The notes: generated by a model from the letters alone, not told the origin. A stretch of DNA of 64,000 bases from Cherax quadricarinatus (GCF_038502225.1 NC_091369.1:8022581-8086580); one strand, 5' to 3'. Positions 21,940-35,900 are shown, numbered from the stretch's first letter. Numbers and translations: made by a program.

Positions 21940-22195
21940 TAATGCATTAGCAGTCTCTCTACCAAGGTAGGGTGACCAAGGATAAGATTAAACACTTTAA
22001 CAATCATTCATTCAATCACTGTCTTCCCAGAAGCATGCTGACATCACAGCTCGGATAACCCTCTGAATTGCAACATCCCCACCCCTTCAGAGTGCAGGCA
22101 CTGTACTTCCTACCTCTAGGACTTTTTTTTAAGTCCAGCTAACTGATTTTCCTGAATCTAGCAGCACATCAAATAATAAAAATCACATTACTCCA
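21940..22195 (-). mobile_element. LINE B 3' fragment, head to head with the next copy
   Basis: Antisense LINE B tail: CCAAGGTAGGGTGACCAAGG, CAGAAGCATGCTGACATCACA and GAGTGCAGGCACTGTACTTCC. It lies just before the sense copy starting at 22230. Confidence 0.65.
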
Positions 22196-22229
22196 CTTGC
22201 TTACATGAGCCTGTCTGTTGGAATTCAAT

Positions 22230-24530
22230 ATTTGATGAGCCTATGAGAGCATAGGCAATGGGGTCGAAGAGGTATGGAGTAGGTTTAAAAATGTAGTGTT
22301 AGTGTTCAGCAGAAGTTTGTGGTTACAGGAAAGTGGGTGCAGGAGGGAAGAGGAGCGATTGGTGGAATGATGATGTAAAGAGAGTAGTAAGGGAGAAAAA
22401 GTTAGCATATGAGAAGTTTTTACAAAGTAGAAGTGATGCAAGGAGGGAAGAGTATATGGAGAAAAAGAGAGAGGTTAAGAGAGTGGTGAAGCAATGTAAA
22501 AAGAGAGCAAATGAGAGAGTGGGTGAGATGTTATCAACAAATTTTGTTGAAAATAAGAAAAAGTTTTGGAGTGAGATTAACAAGTTAAGAAAGCCTAGAG
22601 AACAAATGGATTTGTCAGTTAAAAATAGGAGAGCAGAGTTATTAAATGGAGAGTTAGAGGTATTGGGAAGATGGAGGGAATATTTTGAGGAATTGTTAAA
22701 TGTTGATGAAGATAGGGAAGCTGTGATTTTGTGTATAGGGCAAGGAGGAATAACATCTTGTAGGAGTGAGGAAGAGCCAGTTGTGAGTGTGGGGGAAGTT
22801 CGTGAGGCAGTAGGTAAAATGAAAGGGGGTAAGGCAGCCGGGATTGATGGGATAAAGATAGAAATGTTAAAAGCAGGTGGGGATATAGTTTTGGAGTGGT
22901 TGGTGCAATTATTTAATAAATGTATGGAAGAGGGTAAGGTACCTAGGGATTGGCAGAGAGCATGCATAGTTCCTTTGTATAAAGGCAAAGGGGATAAAAG
23001 AGAGTGCAAAAATTATAGGGGGATAAGTCTGTTGAGTATACCCGGTAAAGTGTATGGTAGAGTTATAATTGAAAGAATTAAGAGTAAGACGGAGAATAGG
23101 ATAGCAGATGAACAAGGAGGCTTTAGGAAAGGTAGGGGGTGTGTGGACCAGGTGTTTACAGTGAAACATATAAGTGAACAGTATTTAGATAAGGCTAAAG
23201 AGGTCTTTGTGGCATTTATGGATTTGGAAAAGGCGTATGACAGGGTGGATAGGGGGGCAATGTGGCAGATGTTGCAAGTGTATGGTGTAGGAGGTAGGTT
23301 ACTGAAAGCAGTGAAGAGTTTTTACGAGGATAGTGAGGCTCAAGTTAGAGTATGTAGGAAAGAGGGAAATTTTTTCCCAGTAAAAGTAGGCCTTAGACAA
23401 GGATGTGTGATGTCACTGTGGTTGTTTAATATATTTATAGATGGGGTTGTAAGAGAAGTAAATGCGAGGGTCTTGGCAAGAGGCGTGGAGTTAAAAGATA
23501 AAGAATCACACAAAGTGGGAGTTGTCACAGCTGCTCTTTGCTGATGACACTGTGCTCTTGGGAGATTCTGAAGAGAAGAAAATTAAAGGTGAATATAGGA
23601 AAGAGTAAGGTTATGAGGATAACAAAAAGATTAGGTGATGAAAGATTGGATATCAGATTGGAGGGAGAGAGTATGGAGGAGGTGAACGTATTCAGATATT
23701 TGGGAGTGGACGTGTCAGCGGATGGGTCTATGAAAGATGAGGTGAATCATAGAATTGATGAGGGAAAAAGAGTGAGAGGTGCACTTAGGAGTCTGTGGAG
23801 ACAAAGAACTTTGTCCTTGGAGGCAAAGAGGGGAATGTATGAGAGTATAGTTTTACCAACGCTCTTATACGGGTGTGAAGCGTGGGTGATGAATGTTGCA
23901 GCGAGAAGGCTGGAGGCAGTGGAGATGTCATGTCTGAGGGCAATGTGTGGTGTGAATATAATGCAGAGAATTCGTAGTTTGGAAGTTAGGAGGAGGTGCG
24001 GGATTACCAAAACTGTTGTCCAGAGGGCTGAGGAAGGGTTGTTGAGGTGGTTCGGACATGTAGAGAGAATGGAGCGAAACAGAATGACTTCAAGAGTGTA
24101 TCAGTCTGTAGTGGAAGGAAGGCGGGGTAGGGGTCGGCCTAGGAAAGGTTGGAGGGAGGGGGTAAAGGAGGTTTTGTGTGCGAGGGGCTTGGACTTCCAG
24201 CAGGCATGCGTGAGCGTGTTTGATAGGAGTGAATGGAGACAAATGGTTTTTAATACTTGACGTGCTGTTGGAATGTGAGCAAAGTAACATTTATGAAGGG
24301 ATTCAGGGAAACCGGCAGGCCGGACTTGAGTCCTGGAGATGGGAAGTACAGTGCCTGCACTCTGAAGGAGGGGTGTTAATGTTGCAGTTTAAAAACTGTA
24401 GTGTAAAGCACCCTTCTGGCAAGACAGTGATGGAGTGAATGATGTTGAAAGTTTTTCTTTTTCGGGCCACCCTGCCTTGGTGGGAATCGGCCAGTGTGAT
24501 AATAATAAATAATAAAAAATGATAATTTAA
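22230..24530 (+). mobile_element. LINE B, best copy, 5'-truncated
   Basis: A 2.3-kb non-LTR retrotransposon between GST and FANCD2. It starts just before the reverse transcriptase domain and runs to the 3' tail GGGCCACCCTGCCTTGGTGG followed by a TAA-rich end. Two long frames cover the protein. Confidence 0.85.
22333..24260 (+). pseudogene. LINE B reverse transcriptase, frameshifted
   Basis: The first frame (22333-23544, 403 codons) has a basic N-terminal linker, KMKGGKAAGIDGI, YKGKGD, NYRGISLL, GFRKGRGCVDQV, the palm motif [11 protein letters not shown] and GLRQGCVMS. The frame is lost near 23520. The catalytic box LFADDTVL is read in the next frame around 23540, after which about 45 bases (the LQRLVDEFG region seen in other copies) are deleted. 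The second long frame (23538-24260) resumes with LKVNIGKSKVMRI, FRYLGVDVSADGS, YGCEAWV and LLRWFGHVERM. Family placement close to RTE or I clades is an inference from the order and spelling of these motifs. Confidence 0.8.
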
Positions 24531-24714
24531 CCTTGAGCCATTCAGTGGAATGCCTTGATGCCAGTGAAAGACTCTTGAAGCACAGAATTGAAGCTACCAT
24601 CCCCTTCTTTGCATGAAACCTGAGTACCTCAGAATTCCCAGCCATTGTAAGACCCATATACTGTAAGTTTAACACTCAACATGATTAAATTATTTTCACA
24701 AGCCCCCTCAGTGG

Positions 24715-24985
24715 TGCCTTGATACCAGTGAGATAGACTTCATTGAAGGAAGTGGACCTATATCTCCTTCCTTGGATCAAACTTGATTGCCTCCAATTCT
24801 TGTATAACCCTTAGGAGTTTAACACTTCCCCTGATTATAATCAGGGAAGTGTTAAACCCATAGATGTTACACAGTGTCTTGGGAATAGGTGAATCAGGCT
24901 TGCCTAATCCAAGGTTAAGGTTGCTCCAGTCCCTTAGATCAACTCCTCACAAACATCAAGGCACCACCATTGAAGACAAGGAGAC
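24715..24985. mobile_element. Two family S SINEs in inverted orientation
   Basis: An antisense copy (about 24715-24838) meets a sense copy (about 24840-24985) at a perfect palindrome, TTTAACACTTCCC...GGGAAGTGTTAAA around 24820-24858. Both carry the CTTGGATCAA and CATCAAGGCACC phrases of the family. Confidence 0.65.
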
Positions 24986-25149
24986 GTTGCATTACTATGG
25001 GACAGCTTACTAGGGGATCAAAAAAAAAATACTTTGAAATAATGCTTAGAGAGAAAAAAAAAAAAGCCTGATATTAGATTCATGGGAAAGCAAATTGGGA
25101 ATGAGGGGAAGGGTAAGTCTAATTCTTAAGAGTTGGAAGGCCTTTTTCC

Positions 25150-25275
25150 CTCAAAGCTTTGAGGTTCCTTGATCTGGTGAGGGTCTCTTGACCCAAGGAA
25201 TTAGATTTGCTTTTCCCTTTTATCAAAACAATGCCTTTTCATTCCTCCAAGTATTATAACCCCTATAGGTTTAGT
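25150..25275 (-). mobile_element. SINE-like repeat, family S
   Basis: An antisense copy: GAGGTTCCTTGATCTGGTG, GGGTCTCTTGACCCAAGGAA, and TATTATAACCCCTATAGGTTT. Confidence 0.6.
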
Positions 25276-25279
25276 GCTT

Positions 25280-26830
25280 CTGTTAGCATAATAGAGGGGG
25301 GTATGAATTACAAGACCAAGCTCAAGAATATTTGGTTGATTAACTAAAATTATTAAAAAGGATTTGCAAATTATGAATCACTTTTTTTTTTTTTTTCAAA
25401 TAGTTTAATTAAAAATATGAATATACCATGTACAATTCTGTGTTTAATAAACAAAAGTGCAAGTGTGAGTATACGTTGTGTATATACAGTGATATTACCA
25501 ATTATGAATATGCATTTTACAACTAAAAATGTTAGTTTTAATGGCAGTGCTAACAATTAACTTTTCTAATGCACTTTCATTATAATAATAAACTTTGATA
25601 AATCCTGAAACAAACAGAAATGAATCTATTATACTGTACCACAATTTAGGCAGATTGTACTTAATTGAATAACTCGGTACTATTAAAATAGTTTTACATT
25701 TTAGTGAAAAATACTATGTACAGTACTATAGTGTAGCCATTTGTGGGGTCAGGTTTGATGAACCATGTAAGAGCAGCATGTTGTTGGGAAGTACTTAACT
25801 GGAAAGGATCAGCATTGACTGCTACACAGTGCTAAAAATGGAAAGAGGTATTTTTATCAGTGCAGGTTAGTCATGTGCAAAATCACATACTCTGTAAAGG
25901 TGGAACTTAGTGTATGGGGAAAAGTAAACGTTATTGGGATGTTGTACCCTTGTGGCTTAGCGCTTCTTTTTGATAATAATAATTATAATGGGATGTTGTA
26001 AACAGTTGATGTATTATGATAGCATAGTCTACCAAACAATATTGAACTGTCAGCAATTTGGTAGCATGTGACAGGTTTGCAAGAGTTCTTCTTGTAATGA
26101 TGCAGGACTTGCTTCAGTGAAGCTACTATAGGCAAGGCTGGCATAAAAGCAGTCATGAGAGCACTATTCCCCACAGTTCAAGTGAAGAGTCCAGAAGCCT
26201 AATTGTTCTCAGATTATTATTATTATAATCAAAAAGAAGCGCTAAGCCACAAGGACTATACAGCAATTGTTCTCAGAATGGAAAGATTTTCTTCAGGATA
26301 ATAATGAGAGATCCCTTATATACTTACCAATTGGCCTTCAAGTCCTATTAATTGTTTTATCCTGCAGTACTGTACTTGAGTGGATTTTATGTGCTCTTAA
26401 ATTTGCCACTTTCTGATGTCCAGTCTCCCAACTTAATTATACAGGTAACATTCTTGCTTGGTTCATCTACACTGTCAGTTATAGATCCTACCAATTGGTA
26501 ATGAATGGTAGGTACGGCTTAAATTCTAATGACACTTTACAAAGTGGTGAACAGTCCTAAAGCATAAGACAAGGATGGTGGATAGCTACTTGATCAACTC
26601 TAAAGTGATTATTAACTGCTTATGAATTTATACTAGCTGGAAATTCAAGCCCACAATTTTTCATGCTTTAAATTATCTTCAATACACCCAGAGTGAGAAA
26701 ACATCCTCTGAATATAACTGCCTGAAGATATTGAAGAGGTTATTAATGCATACTTGCTACTAAAATTGTTTATAAATAAATTTCCTGTTTTTAATTGCAA
26801 CAAATTAATTTGAGAATTTCTGATGTGTGC
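25280..26830. other. AT-rich spacer downstream of FANCD2
   Basis: No gene was seen. Short family S ends occur at about 25940-25990 (antisense) and 26214-26265 (sense). The part next to 26839 should hold the FANCD2 3' untranslated region; no canonical AATAAA on the - strand was located with certainty. Confidence 0.5.
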
Positions 26831-26838
26831 ATGTAACC

Positions 26839-26988
26839 TTAAAAGCTGGCACTGTAGTCAGATACTTGCTCCTCTTCTCCTTTGCCCGACGTCCTGCTCT
26901 TCTCGTCGTCATCTTCAAGGTCAACATCAGACTGATCATCAGGAACATCCTCCTCCTCTTCATTGGCTTCAGCCTCTGCTCTAGCAGA
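26839..26988 (-). CDS. FANCD2: FANCD2 last coding exon (exon 19 of window), acidic tail
   Basis: The acceptor is TTTATTTAACAG. It encodes 49 residues, about half Asp or Glu (for example [20 protein letters not shown]), then [10 protein letters not shown] and ends DYSASF with TAA at 26841-26839. Acidic serine-containing tails are typical of FANCD2. Confidence 0.9.
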   Translation of the reverse strand, partial: SARAEAEANEEEEDVPDDQSDVDLEDDDEKSRTSGKGEEEQVSDYSASF

Positions 26989-29900
26989 CTGTTAAATAAA
27001 TATGAATATTTTTTTTGAGGTTTAATTTAGCCCTACATTGAGGAAAAAAAAAAAAAAAGTATTAGTTTACAGTTACGGCTGTTTCTTGCTGATGTTCTTA
27101 ACGAATTATCCTTTATTTATCCTGTAGTGTCCTTTTATAATCTGTAGTTAACATGTCGCCTGCTTTCGTGGGAAATACAACTGAGATTTGAAAAAGAGAA
27201 AAAATGTATACAAACACTCTTGACACTTATGATATTTAATCCTGAACCCATATTAAAGGTAAATGGGGTGTATCCAATAGTCCCTAATCAAATACTATGC
27301 TGAAACATGCACGGCAAATTAAATATAGGAAGAACAATGGGGTATATCAGATTCTTGTTTTTTAACCTTTCTTTACCATATCCAATGCCGAGTCATTCAC
27401 ACCTTAGCTCTTACTTAAATTTAACTTTCAAACACATGCCTCTTGTATATAATTATAAACATCCAATGCATTATTACCTGAGTAAGTATTTCTTCTCCTT
27501 TCAAGTCTCTGTTCTTCAAGTTACCCATCCAGAAAGCATTGCAACACTTGTTGAGAGCCAGCATAGCCTTGACCCGATACACCAACATTTCTAGCAACTT
27601 CTTGACCAGTGGGACATAACGAGTTAAACTTGTATCCTGAATGACCTACAATGAAATTAAGAGCATAAAACTAATTTGTTTCATTAATAAAAAAAAATAC
27701 TTTGCCTATCACTGCAACAATATTTTAAAAAGTAATATCCGAGTGGTTCTGGGAATCCTCAGCTCTTAAGCTCATCTCAAAGTGTGTAAATTGGATAGGA
27801 AATATAACAGGAGTTAGAACGAAAAGATAAAGAAACGTAGGAAAGTAAAGTGTTTACTAAATGTAAGTAGAAATCTAAAATTTACCTGATTCAATACATA
27901 AAGTACATGCAGATAGGAGAAAGAACCCATCTGTTTTATTATAACAATAATACTGTCCAGAACAAGTTTTAGAGGTAATATTATGCTCAAAACAGCTTTA
28001 TCAAAAAGAAATCTGTAAATAAAGGTTCGCTCTATACAAGAACAGCTTTTTACCATAATTGTTAGCATATCTAGCCAACACACTATTTTCTTAAGCATAA
28101 GAGAAAACTTGAACTTCCTAGTAAAGGGGAACATAATTAAGTACCCATGGAATGAAGTTAAATATCATCTTCAATGTCCAAAAAAGTCCTCTTTACTTGA
28201 ACCCACTTAAGTGATAATAGGGCTTCTGCCCCTCAAGGAAGGTTCCTTGATGTTGGTGAGGGGCTCTTGATTTAGGGAATTGGATCTGTGCTCCAGTTCC
28301 CCGAATTAAGCCTGAATGCCTTCCACATCCCCCCCCAGGCGCTGTATAATCCTCCGGGTTTAGCGCTTCCCCTTGATTATAATAATAATAATAATAGGGC
28401 TTCTGCCATTGTTTATATGTTGCACAATGTATGTCAATTTCCATTTTTTCTTTTATTCCCAATTTAACCCTCAAGTTAAACAGTTATTTCTTATAATCAT
28501 GGTTTTTAAAAGAATGTGTATTGACATGCACAAATTTAACCATATTACTTTGGATATTTCAATGGGTTTCATTGCAACTTACTTTTTTGAGGTATTTCAA
28601 TGGGCTTCATTTCACTTAGAGCTTAGAGCTTCATTTCTAATATCACACATTTACTCTTTGAATTCACAAATAACCAGAGGAAGAGGAAACGAGACAAACT
28701 TACCTTGGAATGTGTACACACGTGCTGCAAATGCCTTGTTGAGACCTGGAGACTCTTCAAGAGGGTAACCACTTCCTGATTGTGATGGCGTAGGCAGGTG
28801 TCCATCAGGGGCATAGCACTGCGCAGAAAGAGCTCCAAAAAAGACCGTGCATGCTGTAACAGTTATAAACCATGCATGAAATACATCCCACTGTTAGTAA
28901 AGATTATCCAGAGGTGCAAAAGTAGAGAGATTATTAATATACAAGTTCTGTTGTCATACACATTCTAAAACAGAACTTTTTGAAGTTAGGCTCTCTGACA
29001 GAATCATTGATTTTTATTCTATATTTTTCAACACATCAGCTGTCTTCCACTGAGGCAGGGTGACCCAAAAAAAAAAAACTTTCACCTCTTTGCAGAGGCA
29101 ATCCATTACAACAGTTTAGTGTCATAAATCTGTGTGCAAGGGGCTTGGACTTCCAGCAAGCGTGCATGAGCGTATTTAATAGGAGTGAATGGAGACAAAT
29201 GGTTTTTAATACTGGATGTGCTGCTGGAGTGTGAGCAAAGTAACATTTATGAAGGGATTCAGGGAAACTGGCAAGCTGGACTTGAGTCCTGGAGATGGGA
29301 AGTACAGTGTCTACACTCTGAAGGAGGGGTGTTAATGTTGCAGTTTTATAACTGTAGTGTAAAGCACCCCTCTGGCAAGACAGTGATGGAGTGAATGATG
29401 AAAGTTTTTCTTTTTCGGGCCATCCTGCCTTGGTGGGAATTGGCCGATGTGTTAATAAAAGAAATAAAATATGTATTAAGAAATAGGCAAATTTTTAATT
29501 TTTGCTCAGATTTAGTCTACACTTGCCACTTTTACATTTCTCTGTGCTCTGTCACAAGCCAAGATGTTGATTATCCCCTTTTCTTCCATCTGACTGACTT
29601 CTTCCTTTCAACGCACCAGCCGTATCCCACTGAGGTGGGGTGGCCCAAAAGGAAAAACGAAAGTTTCACCTTTTAAATTTAGTAATATATACAGGAGAAG
29701 GGGTTACTAGCTCCTTGCTCCCAGCATTTTAGTCACCTCTTACAACACGCATGGCTTACGGAGGAAAAATTCTGTTCCACTTCCCCATCGAGAAAAGAGG
29801 GAATAGACAAGAGCTAGAAAGAAAATAGAAGAAAACCCAGAGGGGTATGTATATACGTATATGCTTGTACATGTATGTGTAGTGTAATCTAAGTGTAAGT

Positions 29901-32900
29901 AGAAGTAGCAAGACATACCTGAAATCTTGCATGTTCATGAGACAGAAAAAAGGACACCAGCAATCCTACCATCATGTAAAACAATTACAGGCTTTCGTTT
30001 TACACTCACTTGGCAGGACGGTAGTATCTCCCTGGGCGGTTGCTGTCTACCAACCTACTACCTATGATCTGTCTGACTATAATACAAAAGAATAAATACT
30101 CTATATTCATGAGGCATGGAGCTTTGAAGGCTAACTTCAATCTGGGATGAAGAGCCAAAAGTGAATCTGAAGAGAGTAATCTCTGAAACTTGGAAGCAAA
30201 TTGTTTTAAATAATTATGAAAATTTTTCTAATTTGTAATTTTTAAATCTGAATACATGTTCTAATTTTAATACAGTACTCAGAATTTTCTATACCTTGGA
30301 TACTCAACTATTTAGTGCTTGATGAACAGAGACAAAAGGTGTTAAAGACTTGCCCATACATCACTCCCTGCCTGCTACTGAACTTGGAGCCTTTTGGGTG
30401 TGAGCCAAATACTACCACTGAGCTACATGTTACTTCCTAGCTAGAAGGTGTATTTAGTGCTAAGCATTTAGCAGATGAACTAAAAAAAAAATTAAGAAAA
30501 TCAAGACATTTGAGTCGGAAAGGACAATACACTGCATATTTTTAAGAAATATTAACATTGATACTGATGTAAAGGCAAATTCCACATGGATAGAAAATAA
30601 AACAGAGTGAAGAGAATTTATATATCTCAGCCTCAGTAAGAGTAACTCTTACTGAGGCAAATAAGATGATCTTTGAGACCAAAATAGTCTTTCTACTCTG
30701 TGTTTTATTGTCGGTCCATGTGGCATTAATTTATTCACTCACTGGTTTTCCTAATTAATACTGACCTTCAAGCAAGCAATCAACAACTGGCGGGAGTTGT
30801 GTGTCTTGAGCACCATAACCAATGTATGAAATATCTTGATAGCAGTGTTCCACACCAGTAACTTCTGCATATTATTACTTGATGAGCCTAAAGCTGTGAG
30901 AGACTTTTTAATTCCACTCCCTAAGAACGACAGCAAATTGCGATAATATATTCCCAGGGTGCCCCTAAAGGAGATCAAGAATATGATTAGTTTTAACCTG
31001 GATATCTGCATTATTCAATGCTTCAGCAATTTTCTTCAAATATATTATTATATTGCATATGAGTGATGAATTCTGGAATGCACAAATCATCAGCATGTGA
31101 AAGATATATACAGTAGTTTTTATAAAAAAAATCAAACTTTTGAAGTTTTCAACGCACTTCATACATTAACTGGAAGGTTTTCTTCCAACCTAAATGATGA
31201 AAACCTCAAGTCAAATATCACTAGTAATTTCAAAGGCACTTTTAGTGAGGAAAAACCTTTATTAGATGTTTCACCCACTGGGTGAAATGTGTAATACAAA
31301 TATTTTCCCTGTCAAAAGTGTCTTTGAAATTAACACTTGGTGGTTTACATCACTATTTACTAAATATCATCCCTACTTGTTGAGTGTTGGGAAGCTGTCC
31401 GAGTGAGGATCACGACCAGTAGCCCTCATAAATTCCTCTAGTGGTCCACTGCAAATATTTTCTATCAATAACAGAGGATTTTTGCTCTGTTTCAAGTATT
31501 CCTGTAAAAAAAAAAAATCTTATATTTCCAATTACTGTACCTGACTTGAGCTATGGAGTTGGGAAATAGTGCACTTGCACTCTATTATAAAAGCCTTGCC
31601 TATTTAAACACACACAAAACCTAAGAAGGCCAAACAAAGTGCATCTAGACTGATGTCTGAAATAAGTAATGAGGCAAAATGAAGAACAAGAGGGGACACG
31701 TTTACTATATACAAAATACTTTGGGAAATCGACAGGATTAACAAAGGTAGACTTTACAGCCAAACTAATTTTTGGAGATATAACTCTAGATCATGTTTTG
31801 GTCCATCCTGGACCTTATTGTATCACAACTTGGTCAATAATAGACAGAAATATCATCAAAAGTTTTCTCTCCACATTGTGACTATTTGTGAGATGCTTCA
31901 GCCATTTTACTCTGCAGAGAGCTTTATAAAGTCAGAGTAAAATGTTGCCCCCTAAAGACTTAAACTGCAACTTCTATTTCTGTCAGTATTTTGCAATCTT
32001 GTCAATCATAACCATTGCACGTTTTCAGTATTCAGCATCCACAATCAATGGTAGCCACTGTAACTACAATAACCTACACCTTTACCGTTAATATACCTTT
32101 GAAGAGTTTCAAGAGTTTCTCTACTCTCTGAGCCCAGCCATGGGCCAGGCTCGTCTGGTGCTTGCCTGGTCAACCAGGCTGTTGCTGCTGGAGGCCCACT
32201 GCCCCACATATCCATCACAGCCTGGTTGATCTAGCACCTGGTGAAGATACTTGTCCAGTTTCCTCTTGAAGGCTTCTACACTTTTCCCAGCCGTGTTTCT
32301 GATATCTTCTGGTAAGATGCTGAATAGTCTGGGACCCCAGATGTTGATACAGTGTTCCCTTATTGTCCCCACTGCACCCCTGCTCCTCACTGGGTTTATT
32401 TTACACTTTCTTCCATATCTCTCACTCCAGTATGTTGTTATGGCAGTGTACAGATTTGGGACCAGGCCCTCGAGTACTTTCCAGGTATATATTATCATGT
32501 ATGTCTCTCTCCTCCGCTCCAATGAGTACATGTTCAAGACTTGAAGGCATTCCCAGTAGTTTAGGTGCTTTACTGGCTCAATGTGAGCCTTAAATGATAT
32601 CTGTATTTGTTCTAGCTCTGGTATTTCTCCTGCTTTGAATGGGGCCATCAGTACTGAGCAATATTCTAAGTGAGGGAGCACTAGTGATCTGAAGAGTGTC
32701 ACCATCGGTATTATTTCCCTTGTTTTGAAAGTTCTCAGTACCCACCCTGTCATCTTCCTGGCTGTTGTGATCTTTGTCCTGTTATGGTCTTTAAAAGAAG
32801 GGTCAGGTGACATAATTATTCCCAGGTGTTTTACATGTTCTTTACGTTCTATATGGTGATCCTCTTGAGTTTTGTATATAGTATTTCTTTTGAGTTCTTC

Positions 32901-35900
32901 ATTCTTTCCATACCTAAGCAGCTGGAACTTATCACCATTGAACGTCATGTTGCTTTCCATTGCCCACTGGAAAACCCTGCTTATGTCTTCCTGTACTTTT
33001 TCAGTGTCCTCTACCATAGTGACTTTCATGCTTATTTTAGTGTCATTTGCAAATGATGATACAAAAGTGTGCCAGGTGTTTTTATCTATATCTGCTATGA
33101 GGATGAGAAACAACAGAGGTGCCAGGACAGTGCCTTGGGGCACTGAGCTTTTGATCTCACTGATGTTGGATCTTGCCCTGTTCACTCCTACTTTTTGTGT
33201 TGTGTGTGTTCGGAACCCAAAACCCATCTGCCTACCTTCCCCATAATGCCCATTGACCTCATTTTGTGTGCTATCACTCCATGATTGCATTTGTCAAACG
33301 CCTTCGCAAAATCTGTGTAAATCACATCTGCGTTTTTGTCATCTTCCAATGCCTCCGTAATTCTGTCATAACGGTTCAGCAGCTGTAACAGGCATGATCG
33401 TCCTGCTCTAAAACCATGCTGGTTCGGGTTATGCTGGTCCATGAAATTTGTAATCTGCTGTCTCATCACTCTTTTGAAGATTTCTGTGATGTGAGAAGTT
33501 AGGGCTACTGGTTTGTAATTTTTAGCTAGTGCTCTGCTACCTTCTTTATGCAAAGGAGCTATGTCTGCACTCTTTAAGGCCTCTGGTATTTCACCTAGAT
33601 CTAAGCTCTTTCTCCAAAGAATGCTGGGTGCTCATGCTAATGGTACTTGACACTTTTTTTATAAATAGAGCATTCCATGAATCTGGTCCAGGTGCTGAGC
33701 GAGTGGGCATGTTGTCCATTTCTTTTTCAAAATCTATGGGATTTGTACTAATGTCAGTCAGTTGGTCTGCGTGGCCTTCTTCTGGAGTGAAAAATATTTC
33801 TGTATTTTTTACATTTCTACATTTACATTGCAACAACCTAAGAAGAATAAAGAAGTTTTACCTGTTATGCTGTATAGCCCTTGTGGTTTAGCACTTCTTG
33901 ATAATAATAATAATTACCTGAAGTAGAATATGTACTTGTTGGTTGAACACTGCTCCCTTCTCCCTTTCCCCACCAGTTGCATACCATTCTCTCTTCAGTA
34001 GATCTTCAACAACTTCCACTGAAACAAAATATTATTACACACTTATTTTTAAATCATAAATGTTTATATGTGAAAAGAGAAAATTAAAACATTATACAGT
34101 ATCTAAAACTATATATACATATAGGAGAAATCCCCATAAAATACATAACTATAAATATGAAAAAAAAAATACCACTGAAAATATAAAACAGAAACTTCTT
34201 CTTTCTTTCAACAAACCGGCCGTATCCCACCGAGACAGGGTGGCCCTAAAAGAAAAAGAAGTTTCTCTTTTTAAATTTAGTATTATATACAGGAGAAGGG
34301 GTTAGTAGCCCCTTGCTCCCAGCATTTTAGTTGCCTCTAATGACACACATGGCTTATGGAGAAAGAATTCAAAACAGAAACACCTGGGTTTTATGAAGCA
34401 AGTTAACATTTATGAAGGGATTCAGGGAAAAATGGTTAGCTGGACATGAGTCCTGAATGTGAGAGGTATAGTGTTTTTTTTTTTTACACAGACTCAGTTT
34501 TACAGGCTAAGAGCTGTTATCCTACCTCAGCTCATTTCAAAGCCCAGCCTTATCTAAGGTATAATACCACCCCAGAGGATGCAACCCACAACAGTCAACT
34601 AATGCCCAGGTACCTACTTGCTACTAGGTGAACAGGGGCAGCAGGTATAAGGAAACATGCCCAATATTTCCATTCGTGTCAGGGACTGAACCACACACAC
34701 TCAATATGTGAGTTGAGTGCTTTCATTCTGAAGAAAAAGTGTTGACAATGTTCTAGTTCAGAGGGTCATTCATACTGTGATATGTGCACACCTCTGGCAA
34801 GACAGCTACTGAATGAGTGATGGTGAATTTTCTTTTATACAAAAACAGGAATAAACCTGAGAATAGTGGTGCCAACACTTCTGTATAGATATGAAGGATG
34901 GTCTTTGAAAGTTGCAACAAGTAGGAGGCTGGAAGCTAAGATGTTATGTTTGATAATAATCTGTGGTGTGACTGTTATGCAAGGAATTAGGGGTGAAGAA
35001 ATTAGAAAACAGTGTGGTGGTATGAAACACAATTCAGAAAAATGAGGGATTGTCAAGATAATCCGGTGGTTCAGAAAAGATGGATCAAGTTAGGCTGACC
35101 AACAAGGTGAAAAAATCTGTGGCTGGAGGCTAAGGATACAGGTGATACTTCAAGATTATGAAGGAGAATGTTAAGGAGGTTTCAAGTGTGAGCATACTAC
35201 ATTAGAATGAGTGGAGAGGAGTGTTTTTGGTATCTGCCATGTTGTTAAGAGTATAATCAGGGTAACATTTATGAGGGGATTCAGGAAAAACAAGTTAGCT
35301 GCACTAAAGAGTTATTGGGTTGAGAAGAACATTTTGGTGCATCTTTATAATTATGAAGTCCATGTTCTTCCGGAAAGACAGCAAGGGAGTAAGTTATAGT
35401 GAATGTTTTCCCTTCTTTGGGTTGCCCTGCCTTGGTAGGAAAGGGTTGTGTAAAAAAAATTACTTTATTTTACATGCAATGTCCAAAAACTGAATATGTC
35501 CTGGTCCTTTAATATTACTCAGAAATAATATATGTAGGAGTCTACATTTGTAAAAGGTTGTTAAGTACTGATTTCTTTAGATAATGTACAGTAACACTGT
35601 TTACATAACTAACATTGAAGAAACTACAGTATTAAATTTTATTCACTTACCAAGTTTGTCACTAAAATCTTCATGTTGTGGGAGAAGGGTGACTGCAACC
35701 AGCGTCTGCACAAGGAGCGATGCAGTCTCAATGCTGACAACAGATGAATGGAAGTTTGAGATGTATCGGAAAACTATTGATATCAATTCTTCTTGTCCCA
35801 TTCCACTCACAACTTCACCCTCCAACTTTTTGGCAATAATACGCAGAACAGCTGAAAAATATTTTTACAAGTTTTAATATTTCACATACTATCAGTTACC

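Noticed and set aside
22323..24290. Long - strand frames opposite LINE B (228 codons at 22323-23009 and others)
   Set aside because: They mirror the RT reading frame and have no motif of their own.
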